Assembly: GCA_027924645.1 (NCBI GenBank)
Contig: BSBN01000047.1
Coordinates: 3,472,001 to 3,536,000 of the forward strand
Direction: 5' to 3'
Length of the DNA: 64,000 nt
Source of the DNA: Cunninghamia lanceolata
Taxonomy: Eukaryota > Streptophyta > Pinopsida > Cupressales > Cupressaceae
Below the pieces are notes generated by a model. The model had not been told where the DNA came from, searched no databases, and saw only the letters and a list, made by a program, of their open reading frames with translations. Each line of letters opens with the position of its first letter. The first letter of the stretch is position 1. Positions 21,729 to 33,351 of the stretch are shown piece by piece. The translations under genes and the position numbers were made by a program.

Positions 21729-24700
21729 CTATGTTGGAAGTCTTGCCTTGTAACTTCTGTACCTAGAGATGATGGGAGTTAAAATCTTGCCACTTGGAGT
21801 AATAGTAATGTGTACCCTGAGTTTCCATTTGCTTATTGTCTTCTCCACATCTGCTAACCTCTTGTTGATCTTATCGACTTCCGCTTTGAAAGTTTTTAGG
21901 TAAATTGCTATATTCCCGAGCTTTTCCAGTGACTCCAGTAATAGTATCAGCACCAACAATTTCTTCACTGAGCGCCTTTTTAACTCTCACATCCATCAAC
22001 TTTTCTCCACTTTTGTCCAGAATATCCGCTTTTGAAATGGTACAGTTTTTCTTGAGATCTATAAGGTCAGCGAGGTACTGATTGAGAATTCCCTTTATTG
22101 CACTATTATATTGTCGAAGCACAAACAACTTCAATTTGAGTGCATCCAACCACGAAATTGAATCATTTTCTTTAGGGTCATTCAAAATTTTCTTAGCCAT
22201 CAGAACACCTGTATCAATCTTAATAATCTCTTGCACCTCCTTGGAAACCATGAGCAAGCCACTTTCCTCCTTTTTCACATTTTGTAGCTCTGCTGCTAAC
22301 CCTTTCCTTTTATCTGAGATAAGAGCATATAATCTCATAGCCTCCTCTTTGTATAACGGGTTATCAAAGGTAACCTTCTCTATCCATTATTCGATGGCTT
22401 TGGCTAGGGTTTGGTATCTCTTAATTTGTTGTAACATACTAGGATCCATACGATCAACAATAATGCTAGGAGTTGCATCAGAAGACTGAGAAGTAATATT
22501 TAAAATAGACTGAATGAAAGAAGTCAAAGTGTTCACATGGGTTTGTAATTTTGCATTCACCTGCTGCTCGGCTTTGACTCTCTTTGCCAACATGCCTACA
22601 AAAAATTTGGCATGATGTATGTCACCTTGAACAGTTGGAGGATCCATATCAATCTTGCTCATGTTGAAGTTTGTCTCTGTGACTTCATTCTCATTTTTAT
22701 CACCAATAGGGTTTGCAATCTCCAAAATTCGATGCCTTGAGGAAGAATCAATCACCATCCTAGACATCCTCTTAGCCTTCTTAGTCTTAGGTGTAGTTTG
22801 CAACAACTTGGCTACAGTGTCCACGTTCATGTTTGTCATAGGAGTGTACCTCTTTTTCTCAACAACCTTCTTTAACCAAGATGGAGATGGTAGCACAGTA
22901 CTATTATCACTAGCACCCAGGACAACATTGTCTGGTTGATTGGGAGTATTATGTACAGGAGTTTCATTTAATCTAGGGGAAGTTGGAGTTTCAAACAAAG
23001 AATGAAAAACACTATCTTCTCCAATTTGTTGAAAAATCAAAGAATCATTATCAAACACAGGGGAATTGGGAGAGGCCATATGATTTGCCTGTAATTGCTG
23101 TAAGGCATCTATCTTCTTCTCTACTCCTCTTCTCACGGATGCAGGTTGACCATCTTGCTCACATGTGCCTTTTAATCTTCTATTATCCTCAGGTTGTTCT
23201 CAATTCCCACTAGATTATGAACCAACTCTGTGTTGAGTTGCCTTGACACTAGTTGAAGTTCTTTGGGTTCTAGGGGCCTGGAATGTGCCTTGTCAGACTC
23301 TTTTTGCATAAAAGAAGAACCAGTGTGCTCTTGAATCTTCCCCTTGAGCCACCTTTCGGTCTTATCCAAAACAAAGGAGGACCGAACCTTAATATCAGTA
23401 ATCTTTTTTTCAGACCATTGTATCCGAGGCAAGGGTTTAGAAGCAACATCATGGTATCCCTCATCAATTATATCGGAATTATCATCCACACCACTTGGAG
23501 TCTATAGAGGCAAATTAAAGGCACATATTTGGTCTAAGGTTAGCCTCATCCAATCCCTTCTCTGGACCTCTCTCTCATCAACATAATCTTCCCAATAATC
23601 TTCCAGATGTGGCTGGTGTTCATAGAGACCTTTGTGGAAATTCCTCTTAACAAAGCTTTTGCTGTCAAAAAATGGTCTCACAGACAAGGGGCGAAAATTG
23701 TACTCCGCCAGAATCTTCTCTATATTTCTGGCATTATCGTTAGTCGTGCAAGTGAAAAATGACAATGACACAGGAAAAGCATATCCCTTCTTTTTCATGC
23801 CATGGTACTTACTGTTCACAGTCGCCATTTGGTGACATACTTCCAAAAGAATGAGGTAATCAGATGGATATCTTGGCAATTTTAATGGGCAATTTTCATA
23901 ACCCCCAACCCGAAGGTAGGTGAACCTATCAAACTGAATATAAAAACTCTTGTATCTCATCACCAACGAAGCAACCTTAGGGGAAATTCTCAATTCGGGG
24001 TTACCTTCAATCTTTCTTACAGAAAACATGAGAAAAGCATCATTGACACGACGATAATCCTTCATCCCAATTTCTCTTTGCAATTGAGGGAAATATACAT
24101 ACACAGGTGTGTTGGGTGTCAAAGACCCTTGTGTCTTTAACCCTGCCTAGACAACCTCTTTGCTGGCTAAAATGTAAAACAAATAAGAGCACGTGTAAAA
24201 AGAGACATTCTGATGGAAGTTGGCCAGCTGCTTGTTTAATTGATCATTGATCATTTTAGCCCAGTAATGAACTGACACATCCATTTCTCAAACAAATCAG
24301 ACTACGTTTCCAAAGACACGGTGCAATAGAGTGATCATGTAATAAAATTCTTCTTTGAAATGCGCTCTTTTAAAATTGGCGGGAACTTGCGATTTTCCTT
24401 TATTCTCTACTTTCAACTAGTTCCTCGCAATAGAGTTCAAGCGCCAATCTTTCTTTTCCAAAAAATAATTCCACCCCATGGTGATAGACATCTCCATGAA
24501 TTCTTCTCTATCATGTAATCTCAATGCACGAGAAATAACTTCAGCGTCAATTTTTGTAATCACAGAGCCGTCAAAGACTCTTATCTCCTGTGAATCAAGG
24601 AAATAATTCCTTGCACATGTAACAACCAAGTCTATACATGGCACAACAGGTGGAAAACCTCCAGCGCGAGCTAACTTGCTTGTTAGAATTTTATCAGCTA

Positions 24701-24746
24701 TAGGTGTTCTAGGGTTTTGCTCCATTTGGGCCCAAAAATCTCCCAA
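21729..24746 (-). pseudogene. Unrecognised repeated protein family, copy A (broken)
   Basis: The main minus-strand pieces are 24746-24417, 24122-23502, 23489-23172, 23136-22387, 22338-21871 and 21968-21729, separated by stops and frameshifts; together about 850-1000 residues. The N-terminal part has MGDFWAQMEQNPRTPIADKI and VFDGSVITKIDAEVISRAL. The central conserved part has YVYFPQLQREIG, YRRVNDAFLMFSVRKIEG, FYIQFDRFTYLRVGGYE and LPRYPSDYLILLEVCHQM. The C-terminal half is Ser/Asn/Lys-rich, then a predicted coiled coil (TFKAEVDKINKRLADVEK). The same architecture, diverged, occurs at 37439-40575. I know of no function. With two decayed copies on one strand in one intron it is probably carried by, or part of, a mobile element, but no reverse transcriptase, transposase or terminal repeats were found with it. 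Confidence 0.6.
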
Positions 24747-25563
24747 GTCTATATGTCAAAACTCGGTATCTCTCACCTTAGCCAAACCATTCTCAATAAT
24801 TGAAGCAACAGGAAAACCTTGATACTTATACTTCATCTTTACTTGTTTGAGAAACTAGTAACCAAAAGCTTTTGTAACTACTAGGGGCGCCAAATAAATT
24901 CCCAGAACATTTGGGGGAAAAAACAATCCGGACTCATGAAAGAAAAATGTTCTTCCCACTAAAATGACTCCAGAAATTCTAATTTATCACAGTAAGGAGC
25001 AAGTGAGAAGAAGTGCCAATTAACTAACTTGGTTACGAGAGTCCGTGTTCACCTGCAGAAGACGCAGTCCAGAGCTTCTTCGAAGTATACCAGCTACAAT
25101 GCAGAATAAGATATTCGCGGAGGTGGCAACCCTTATAAAATGTCCCAATAAATCTCATAGATTTTGACGGCATGCACTGTTGTACAATTCATAAATGAGC
25201 CGCCTTAATTCTCCTTTGAAAAATGTGCAATTGCACTTTTCGAGACATTCCATATTTATTATGAAATGACAAGTGTCACTTCGGCCGTGCATGTTAATTA
25301 ATGGAAAGATGGCTCCCTTGAAAAGCGGATTGAGCTTTGAGTCGGAGGATCGGCAATTTTTAGAACTTGCGAACCATCAATCGGGAGTTCGGAAGTTTGA
25401 AGAATTCCCGACTCGTTGACTAAGATAGACTTAGCACCGGGACTAACACAAAACCGGCAACAAAGACTTAACTAATGACTTTAAAGAAGAGTCGGAAAAT
25501 TGGAAGGTTTCAAAACTTTGAAACTTGCTGACTAAGGTTTTGAAAAACACAAAGTCTCTGACT
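24747..25563. other. Upstream flank of pseudogene copy A, no gene
   Basis: No coding segment is supported. From 25320 to 25560 there are repeated words of the GGAAG / GACT / AACTTGC type (GAGTCGGAGGATCGGC, GGGAGTTCGGAAG, GAGTCGGAAAATTGGAAG), a degenerate low-complexity region. The copia element starts right after it. Confidence 0.45.
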
Positions 25564-26681
25564 TGTAAGGAAAGCAAAGTGTGGAAACACCTTCCTAATA
25601 CCAATTTTCAGAAGAGAAATGCAGATAGTACTTTCAATTTCCAATTACAGTTCATTAAAGATGCACATTAATTAGAATAATAGAGTAGACTAATTAAACA
25701 ACACACAGAATTGAACACGAGAGTTATGTGGGAAAACCCTTACGAGAGAAAAAACCCACACACCAAGCAAAATCACTTTGTATTACAGTAAGTAATGTTT
25801 ACATACAAAGTTACAGAATTGTGCTTTTAGGTGTTAATCCATACAGCTTCAACTTTGGTAGCAGAACATTTCTTTGATTAGCCTCGTTCTTCCAATCGAA
25901 CAACTATCTCATCTTAATTACATAATGTTACAATGTTCTCTTCTTAACATGTTATCGAACTATAGAACATCCATTCTATGTTCCACACAACACAGGAAAC
26001 CAACCGATTCGAATTCCATATGCAAACGGTCTCAAACCGTCTAATTGTCAACACCTGTCGTAACCGTCACTGCCCTTGTCCGAGTTTCGAAGAGACTCCA
26101 GATAGACTCTCTTCGAAGTCCCTGTGTCTCTTCGACAAGAGTCCAAGCTTCGCCAAACACTTCATCGGACTATCGAGGAGACGCAAAACATAGTCTCACC
26201 GAATCCATTGTATTGCCATATCGAGGGGACAAGATATCGTTTCCCCCCGATATGAGGATATCACTCCGACGAAGAACACACCGCTCCATGTGGTCCCCAT
26301 TGCCATGTCATCGCCACATCACCGAGTCATACATCGTCCATTAACATCACCCAATCCCCGCTCTCCGCTTAGCACCGGCCGGGTCCCATCGAGACACCCG
26401 TGGATTGGCAAGTATCGGACTATTGAAGAGATCCAAAACAGAGTCCCACCAAATACACAAGTCACTTCGATATGCTTTGTATCGGCTGTCGCAGGGACTT
26501 CGTGATGACTCCCTTTGATATCGCCATGTCTCGCCGATGCAGCCAATGCTTTGTACTGAGTTGTCGAGGGGACAACGAAAAAGCTCCCACCGAAGGCGAT
26601 CAGTTAGGCTGATGAAGGAATAAATACATAACACGGTAGGTGAAAATATCAAGCCAATAATTTGAGGCACATTTTCCAACA
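25564..26681 (-). repeat. Copia 3' LTR
   Basis: On the minus strand it starts TGTTGGAAAATGTGCC at 26681 and ends CCTTACA at 25564 (TG...CA). It aligns along its length with 30817-31905. Confidence 0.9.
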
Positions 26682-26693
26682 TGCTCCCACTTG
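26682..26693 (-). other. Copia polypurine tract
   Basis: The minus strand reads CAAGTGGGAGCA directly before the 3' LTR. Purine-rich tracts at this place prime plus-strand DNA synthesis. Confidence 0.75.
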
Positions 26694-26896
26694 ACGAAGA
26701 ACTTACTGGCTTCTTTGAAGTTATTGAATGTCAAAGGCCTCAAGGCCCATCGAATTGGCACACCAACTGTACTTATCTGTGCTCATAGGCTTAGTCAATG
26801 CATCAGCAACATTCTCCAGAGTACCCACTTTTTCCAGATTAACCTTTCCATCTTCCACCATATCACAGACAAAATGATATTGAACATCGATATGCT

Positions 26897-28320
26897 TCAT
26901 CTTGGCATGGAAAGTGGGATTCTGTCACAGCAGATAGTAATCTGCCCTGCATTAAACCCAATAGCAGAACACAAACGTCTAAGCCAAATGGCTTCCTTGC
27001 AGGCGTGAGTTGCTGCCATGTACTCAGCCCTGGTAGTGGACAAAGGGACTATAGCCTGCTGCTTGCTCATCCAACTAACTGCACCACCAAACAACGTGAA
27101 TACATATCCATGGTGGATTTTTTGCTATCAATGTCCCCTGCCCAATCAGAATCCACATATCCACGAATGCTAAATGAACTCTTAGATCCAGCAGAGTCAC
27201 CATGATAGCACAAGGCGTACTCAGCAGTACCCTTTAAATATCTGAAAACTCTTTTCACAGCATCCCAATGCGGTCTTCCTTGATTAGCCATAAACCGACT
27301 AAGTACTCCCACTGCTTGGGCAATGTCTGGCCTTGTACAGACCATTACATACATCAAACTGCCAACTGCACTTGCATAAGGCACTTTGGTCATGTCCTCC
27401 ATCTCAGTGGGAGATTTTGGACAATCTTCAACAGATAGCTTCGTTCCTTGCAACAATGGAACAACTAGCTACTTGCAATTTGTCATATTAAATCTCTCAA
27501 GAACAGTATTAATATACTTGCTTTGACTGAGCCAAAGTTTTCTATTTGCCCTATCTCTTCTGATTTCCATCCCCAGAATATACCTAGCTGCACCTAAATC
27601 TTTCATTTCAAACTGTCTTGACAACTGAGATTTTAATTCAGAAATCATACCCTTACCATTCCCAATGAACAACATATCATCCACATACAAGGCAACAATA
27701 AGTAAACGACCATTTTCAGTTTTATAGTACACACAATGATCTGATTTTGATCTAACAAATCCCAATGACAACACAAACGTGTCAAACTTTTGGTACCATT
27801 ATAGGCAATTGTTTTAAACCATACAAAGATTTCTTAAACTTGCAAACCAAAATTTCTTTACCTTTTTCAACGAAGTGCTCAGGTTGGGACATTAAATTTC
27901 TTCTTCCAAATCTCCATGAAGAAATGTTGTCGTCACATCCATCTGCTCAATCTCTAAGTCATACGCTGCTGCAAGTGACAATAGAAATCTGATAGATGTC
28001 AGCTTAGCTATAGGAGAAAATACTTCTCCATAATCAATTCCCTCTACCTGAGAATAACTTTTCACCACCAACCTAGCTTTATACTTTTCAACACTGCCGT
28101 TTAGACCACTTTTCTTTTTAAATACCCATTTATAGCCAACAGGCTTTCGACCTTCAGGCAAAGGTACCAAATCCCAGGTTTCATTCTTTTTCAATGATGC
28201 CATTTCTTCATTCATGGCTTCCAACCAGGAATCTGAATCAGACATATTAATTGCCTCTTTTACAGTCCTAGGCTCATCAGTGTTAGCAATCAAAGCATAG
28301 GCACAACTAGAATCTAACAT
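26897..28320 (-). pseudogene. Copia reverse transcriptase and RNase H, broken
   Basis: Minus-strand pieces 28320-27892, 27774-27469, 27456-27067 and 27094-26897. The first has WKWV-region motifs (PVGYKWVFKKKSG, KARLVVKSYSQVEGIDY, MDVTTTFLHGDLEEEI). The second has the catalytic YVDDMLFIG and ILGMEIRRDR. The third has SLMYVMVCTRPD and the RNase H start YVDSDWAGD. The last has SKQQAIVPLSTTRAEYMAAT. The YVDD and RNase H acidic residues are present but the frame changes at least three times, so no working enzyme is expected. Confidence 0.92.
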
Positions 28321-28353
28321 AGAATATCCAAACCTTTTAGGTTGTTGCTTCCC

Positions 28354-29409
28354 TCATGTAGACCTCCTCACAGACTGAGGCTGAGCTTGTGGTTCTTCTT
28401 GTTCAGAACTTTTAGAACTGCTGGAGCTCTCCTCAGTATCAGGTACACTTGAAATTCGTAGTTCCTCTTTATCTGGAGTTAGAGGAATTTCAACTACATC
28501 CTTCTTTTTTGCTTCTTTCACCTCTGGGTGTAGATCAACTGTAGAAGATTTCAGCTCACGAAAGATTACACTTCTGCTGTACATAACCTTCTCAGTAACA
28601 GGATTCCAAAGCTTGTATCCTTTCACACCAATGCCATAGCCAATAAAGATACATTTTACAGCCTTCTCCAATTTAGATCTTTTCTCATTCGGCACATATG
28701 CATATGCCTCACAGCCAAAGACTCTAATGTGTCTCAAAGAGGGCTTCTTACTAGACCATGCTTCCAAAGGTGTTTTGTCAACAAGTGCCGAAGTAGGTGA
28801 ACGATTAATCAAGTAACATGCTATAGCAACAGCCTCAGCCCAGAACTTCTACTCCAGACCAACATTGCTCAACATACTTCGTGCCCTTTCCATCAGCGTC
28901 TTGTTCAACCTTTGAGCACCTCCATTTTGCTGTGGAGTGTAAGGTGTAGTTTTATGCCTTTTAATCCCATGGTCTTTGCAATACTTTTCAAATTCTGCAG
29001 AACAAAATTCACCGCCGTTATCCGTCCTCAAGCATTTAAATTTTCTACTAGTCTGATTTCCTACCAAGGTTTTAAACTCCTTAAACAGACTGAACACTTC
29101 TGATTTACTTTTTAGAAAATATACAAATGCTCTTCTCGAATAATCATCTATAAAAAAAACATAATGTTTAGACTTCGATAACGAAGGAACATTCACTGGA
29201 CCAAATACATTAGAGTGAACATAATCCAGTATGCCAGAAGATTTATGAGGACTAGAGTGAAAAGAAACACGATGTTGCTTTCCATAAATGCAATGTTCAC
29301 AAAATTCGAACTCAAGGTTACAAACTTCAAGCCCTTCAACCAAGTTTTTGTTTTTCAAAGCTTTTAAGCCTTTTTCCCCTATGTGGCCGAGCCTATGATG
29401 CCACAACAT
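28354..29409 (-). pseudogene. Copia integrase, broken and catalytically altered
   Basis: The piece 29409-28849 carries the HHCC zinc finger (LWHHRLGHIG ... CEHCIYGK) and the catalytic core; 28812-28354 continues with the copia-specific region (LRHIRVFGCEAYAYVP, CIFIGYGIGVKGYKLWN). In the core, the first catalytic Asp position reads HSN instead of HSD, the second is kept (LRTDNGGEF), and the catalytic Glu position reads QNGGAQRLN where ERxN is usual. Two of the three DDE residues are thus replaced, in addition to stops between the pieces. Confidence 0.9.
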
Positions 29410-30715
29410 GGTTTTCTCTGTTGGGAGTTTTTGAATTCACACCCAGAGGAACGTCGTTCTCCTTCCCTACATGAGTGGCTGGGTTCGACTTTGCAGAGAC
29501 ACTGTTACAGCGAACAACAAGTGCGTCCAGCTTGTACAGAGTGCCTATGCGTGCACCCTTGGCCAGCACCATTGAGCCTCTTGTCATTTTACAGCCACCA
29601 TTTGAGAAAGAAACTTGCACGCCAACATCATCCAGCTTACTTACAGAAAGCAAATTTCGAGCCAAACCTGGTATATGCATTACATCATTGATTCCTTTTA
29701 TTCTTCCATCAGGAAACTTAATTCTGACTCTTCCACGGCCAACAATTTCAAGGTGAGAGTCATCACCCAGATACACCCTTCCACCTTTGTATTCATCATA
29801 CTTCGAAAACCAATCTCTAAGAGATGTCATGTGAAAGGATGCACCTGAGTCAATCGGCCAGACATCATTTGATGCCTGAGTCGCCAAGGCTGCAATGAAG
29901 GCATCTGCTTCACTCTGAGAAGAATCATTATCAGAAGAATTGTTCTTTTTCTTCTTGTTTTTCTCCTCTTTGCATTCTTTCCGGATATGTCTAGTTTGCC
30001 CACAGTTCCAGCATTTCACCTTGGACTTTTTACCAGGAGACTTTGATCTCCGCTCTGACTTGGATCTAGACTTCTTGTCTTTCTTCTTGCCTTTCTCCTT
30101 CGATTTGCCTCGAACAACAAGGGCCTCCTTGGCCATCTCAGAAGACTTCCTTCGCATTTCCTCTGATAGCAGCGAAGCAAACACATCTTCCATCTTGAAA
30201 GTGGTTGTTGTACTCCAAATAGCCATTACTAGGTGATCCCTTGGGTCAGGGAAGGAACACAATAGGAGCATGCAATGATGCTCGTCTTCAATTTTCACAC
30301 CAACATACGTCAACTGCGCAATGATCATGTTAAATGTATTCAAATGATCTGCAACAGACGCTCCTTCCATTTTCAAAGAGTACAGCTTCTTCCTCAGGAA
30401 TAACTTATTTACCAGAGATTTCCCCCGATAAATGTCACTAAGCTTCTTTCATAGAGTTTTCGTAGTCTTCTCTTCATGGACATTTAGGAGAATTGAATCA
30501 ACCAAGCATAGTCTGATCAAACCCTTGGCCTTCTGGTCCATTGCATCCCAATCATCTTGCGAGGTTGCTGATGGTTTGTTAAAGGACACTACAGTCCATA
30601 ACTCTCGATCCACAAGTAAATCTTCCATTTTGAGTTTCCACAACTCAAAATTGCCACCGTTGAACTTCTCAATCTCTATTCTTCCGGGTACTTGCCATCT
30701 CAAATCTGCAATCAA
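29393..30715 (-). pseudogene. Copia gag and protease, frameshifted
   Basis: The piece 30715-30449 is the gag N-terminus (RIEIEKFNGGNFELWKLKM). After a break, 30376-29393 holds the rest of gag, a Lys/Ser/Arg-rich linker, the CCHC knuckle CWNCGQTRHIRKEC, a poly-acidic/Asn spacer and the protease active site WPIDSGASFHMT. The start ATG is near the primer site, as is normal in copia. Confidence 0.92.
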
Positions 30716-30801
30716 GACAACCAGTTTTCTTTACAAGACTCCCACTCAACAAAATTAGCACAAAAAACCCTACTCACCCACAAGGATAACACAACTGGCC
30801 A

Positions 30802-30814
30802 GGCTCTGATACCA
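30802..30814 (-). other. Copia primer binding site (initiator Met tRNA)
   Basis: The minus strand reads TGGTATCAGAGCC two bases inside the 5' LTR, matching the 3' end of initiator Met tRNA as in most plant copia elements. Confidence 0.92.
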
Positions 30815-30816
30815 CT

Positions 30817-31905
30817 TGTAAGGAAAGCAAGGTGCGGAAATGCCTTCCTAATGCCAATTTTCAGAAGAGAAATGGAGATAGTACTTTCAATTTCCAATTA
30901 CAGTTCATTAAAGATGCACATTAATCAGAATAACAGAGTAGACCAATTAAACGACACAGAGAATTGAACACCACAGTTACGTGGGAAAACCCTCATGGGA
31001 GAAAAAGCCCACACACCAAGCAAAATCACTTTGTATTACAGTAAGTAATGTTTACATACAAAGTTACAGAATTGTGCTTTCAGGTGTTAATCCATACAGC
31101 TTCAACTTCGGGATCAAAACATTTCTGTGATCAGCCTCGTTCTTCCAATCGAATAGCTATCTCATCTTAATTATAGAATGTTACAATGTTCTCTTCTTAA
31201 CATGTTATCGAACTACAGAACAATCATTCTATGTTCCACACAACACAGGAAACCAACCGATTCAAATTCCATATGCAACCGGTCTCAAACCGTCTAACTG
31301 TCAACACCCGTTGTAATCGTCACTGCTCTTGTCCGAGTTTCGAAGAGACTCCAGATAGACTCTCCTTGAAGTCCTGTGTCTCTTTGACAAGAGTCCAAGC
31401 TTCGCCAAACACTTCATCGGACTATCGAGGAGATGCAAAATAGAGTCTCCTCGAAGTCCATTGTATTGCCATATCGAGGGGACAAGATATCGTCTCCCAC
31501 CGATATGAGGATATCACTCCGACGAAGAACACACCGCTCCATGTGGTCCCCATTGCCATGTCATCACCACATCACCGAGTCATACATCCTCCATTAACAT
31601 CACCCAATCCCCACTCTCTGCTTAGCACTGGCCGAGTATCAGACTATCGAAGAGACCCAAAACAGAGTCCCATCGAATACACGAGTCACTCCGACATGCT
31701 TTGTATCGGCTATCGAAGGGACTTCGTGATGACTCCCTTCGATGTCTTCATGTCTCGTCGATGCAACCAATGCTCTATACCGAGCTGTTGAGGGGACAGC
31801 TAAGAAGCTCCAACTAAAAGCGATCAGTCAGGCCGATGAAAGAATAAATACATAACACAGTAGATGAAAATATCAAGCCAGTTATTTGAGGCACATTTTC
31901 CAAGA
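30817..31905 (-). repeat. Copia 5' LTR
   Basis: It aligns with 25564-26681. It ends CCTTACA next to the primer site. Its outer end reads CTTGGAAAATGTGCC instead of TGTTGGAAAATGTGCC, so the terminal TG is lost by mutation. Confidence 0.9.
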
Positions 31906-32224
31906 CGATTGTGAAGGCAAAATGTCTAAGTGAAGGCCACGACTTAGTTAAAGGGGTGAAACAATAAAGAATAAAGGAGGGAACATTTACTTGACACATG
32001 AATGGCAAAAATTTTGAAAATTTGGTAACACAACTAATACACAGGACTCCACAATGATTACGATTTCCCATAAAACCAACTATTTCCACATAAGACAAAC
32101 AATGTTCACAACTTCATTAAAATATGAATTCCTCTTATTTTATTCGACTCCAAACTTGTGACCTGATAGAGATATTTTCCATTCCGACTCTAAGACCCAC
32201 TCTAAAAATTCCTCCAAACGATCC
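31906..32224. other. Short unassigned segment between two LTR insertions
   Basis: No gene or repeat was recognised. Its last five bases (GATCC, 32220-32224) are the left target duplication of the giant solo LTR. Confidence 0.5.
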
Positions 32225-33351
32225 TGTTGTGAAGTTATCACAACATCGCCCCAATTCAAATGGGGACCCCCTTTTTTGAGCTCTGATATTTTTGCTTTAG
32301 TCTTGGATGATGTCTTAGCACTTTTTCATGATGAAGTTAGTGGTGTTTGAGTATATAGCTTCGTGTTGGAAACCATAATCTCCTGGAAGGTGAGCCTCAC
32401 CAGAAACGAGTCAAGGGAGTTAATCTCCTTGCAAACGAGAAATTAAGGTCATTCGTCAAACAAGGTGTAATTGAGAACACTGAAGTACTGAAATTGACTA
32501 AGTCTGATATCTTGAAGTCTGATGTTCTGAGATCTTGAAAATTGACTAAGTCTGAAGTCTGGTGGATCCTCAAAAATCTAGAATCTGCATGTTAATTCCT
32601 ATGGATCCGGGACCTATCTCAAACATCTTGGAAGTATATTTCAAAAATATTTAAACTGAGCATATACTTAAATATATTTTTTAAATATACTTCCACCCAG
32701 GGATCTTCACCTTCAACATCTTGACGAATGACAAGTTCAAACCAAGGCGCAATTCAGGAGTCAGACAGTGAGAAAGGTGCGCCTTCATCAAGACAAGCTT
32801 AATTCAATGTGAAATCTTGGCGCCTTGATAGAAATTGATGATTTGATCCTTTAAACATTGAAAATTTTACAAGGAAATGACCCAATGGCTCTAGGCGCAT
32901 ATTTGCCCTTGAAGAACCACCAAAGTGCACCCAGGATTGTTGGAGGGGAAAACATCATTTAGAGACCCAAACATTGCGCCTAAGGTTGAAACATAAGTGT
33001 TATAACTTAGAAAATGCTAAGAAACACCAAAAGTAGTTAGGCGCAAATTTGCATCAGTAGGACCCTAAATGGGTGCCTAAGGAAGAATCTTGCTAGAAAA
33101 TGGTGTTTTGACCCTCAATATGCTTTGAATATTGAAGATCTTGCAAGAAAATGTCTAACATTCTCTAAGTTAGGCGCATTTTTGCATGTGTAGTGTCCAC
33201 TTTTGGTGCCTTGATGTAAAATGAAGTCTAAATCAATGATAAATTGCGCCTAAAGGAGAATGACCTTCCTTGAAGTTCCTAAGATTGATCTTGAGCTAGG
33301 CGCATTCCAACCTCTGAAGAAGTCCATTTTGGCGCCTAGGGAGAAAGCATG

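Larger units (their letters stand above)
25564..31905 (-). mobile_element. Ty1-copia LTR retrotransposon, complete in outline but decayed
   Basis: About 6.3 kb on the minus strand. The order is 5' LTR (31905-30817), primer site for initiator Met tRNA, gag with zinc knuckle, protease, integrase, reverse transcriptase, RNase H, polypurine tract, 3' LTR (26681-25564). Protease-integrase-RT order defines copia; the lineage looks Tork/Tnt1-like from the gag start (EKFNGGNFELWKLKM), tentatively. The coding part is broken by several frameshifts and the LTRs differ by many substitutions plus a deletion of about 30 bp, so it is old. No clean 5-bp target duplication is left (TGACT before 25564; the other end is mutated). 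Confidence 0.93.

Noticed and set aside
25559..31910. Target-site duplication for the copia element
   Set aside because: TGACT on one side has no equal on the other, and the outer end of the 5' LTR is mutated, so no duplication can be claimed.
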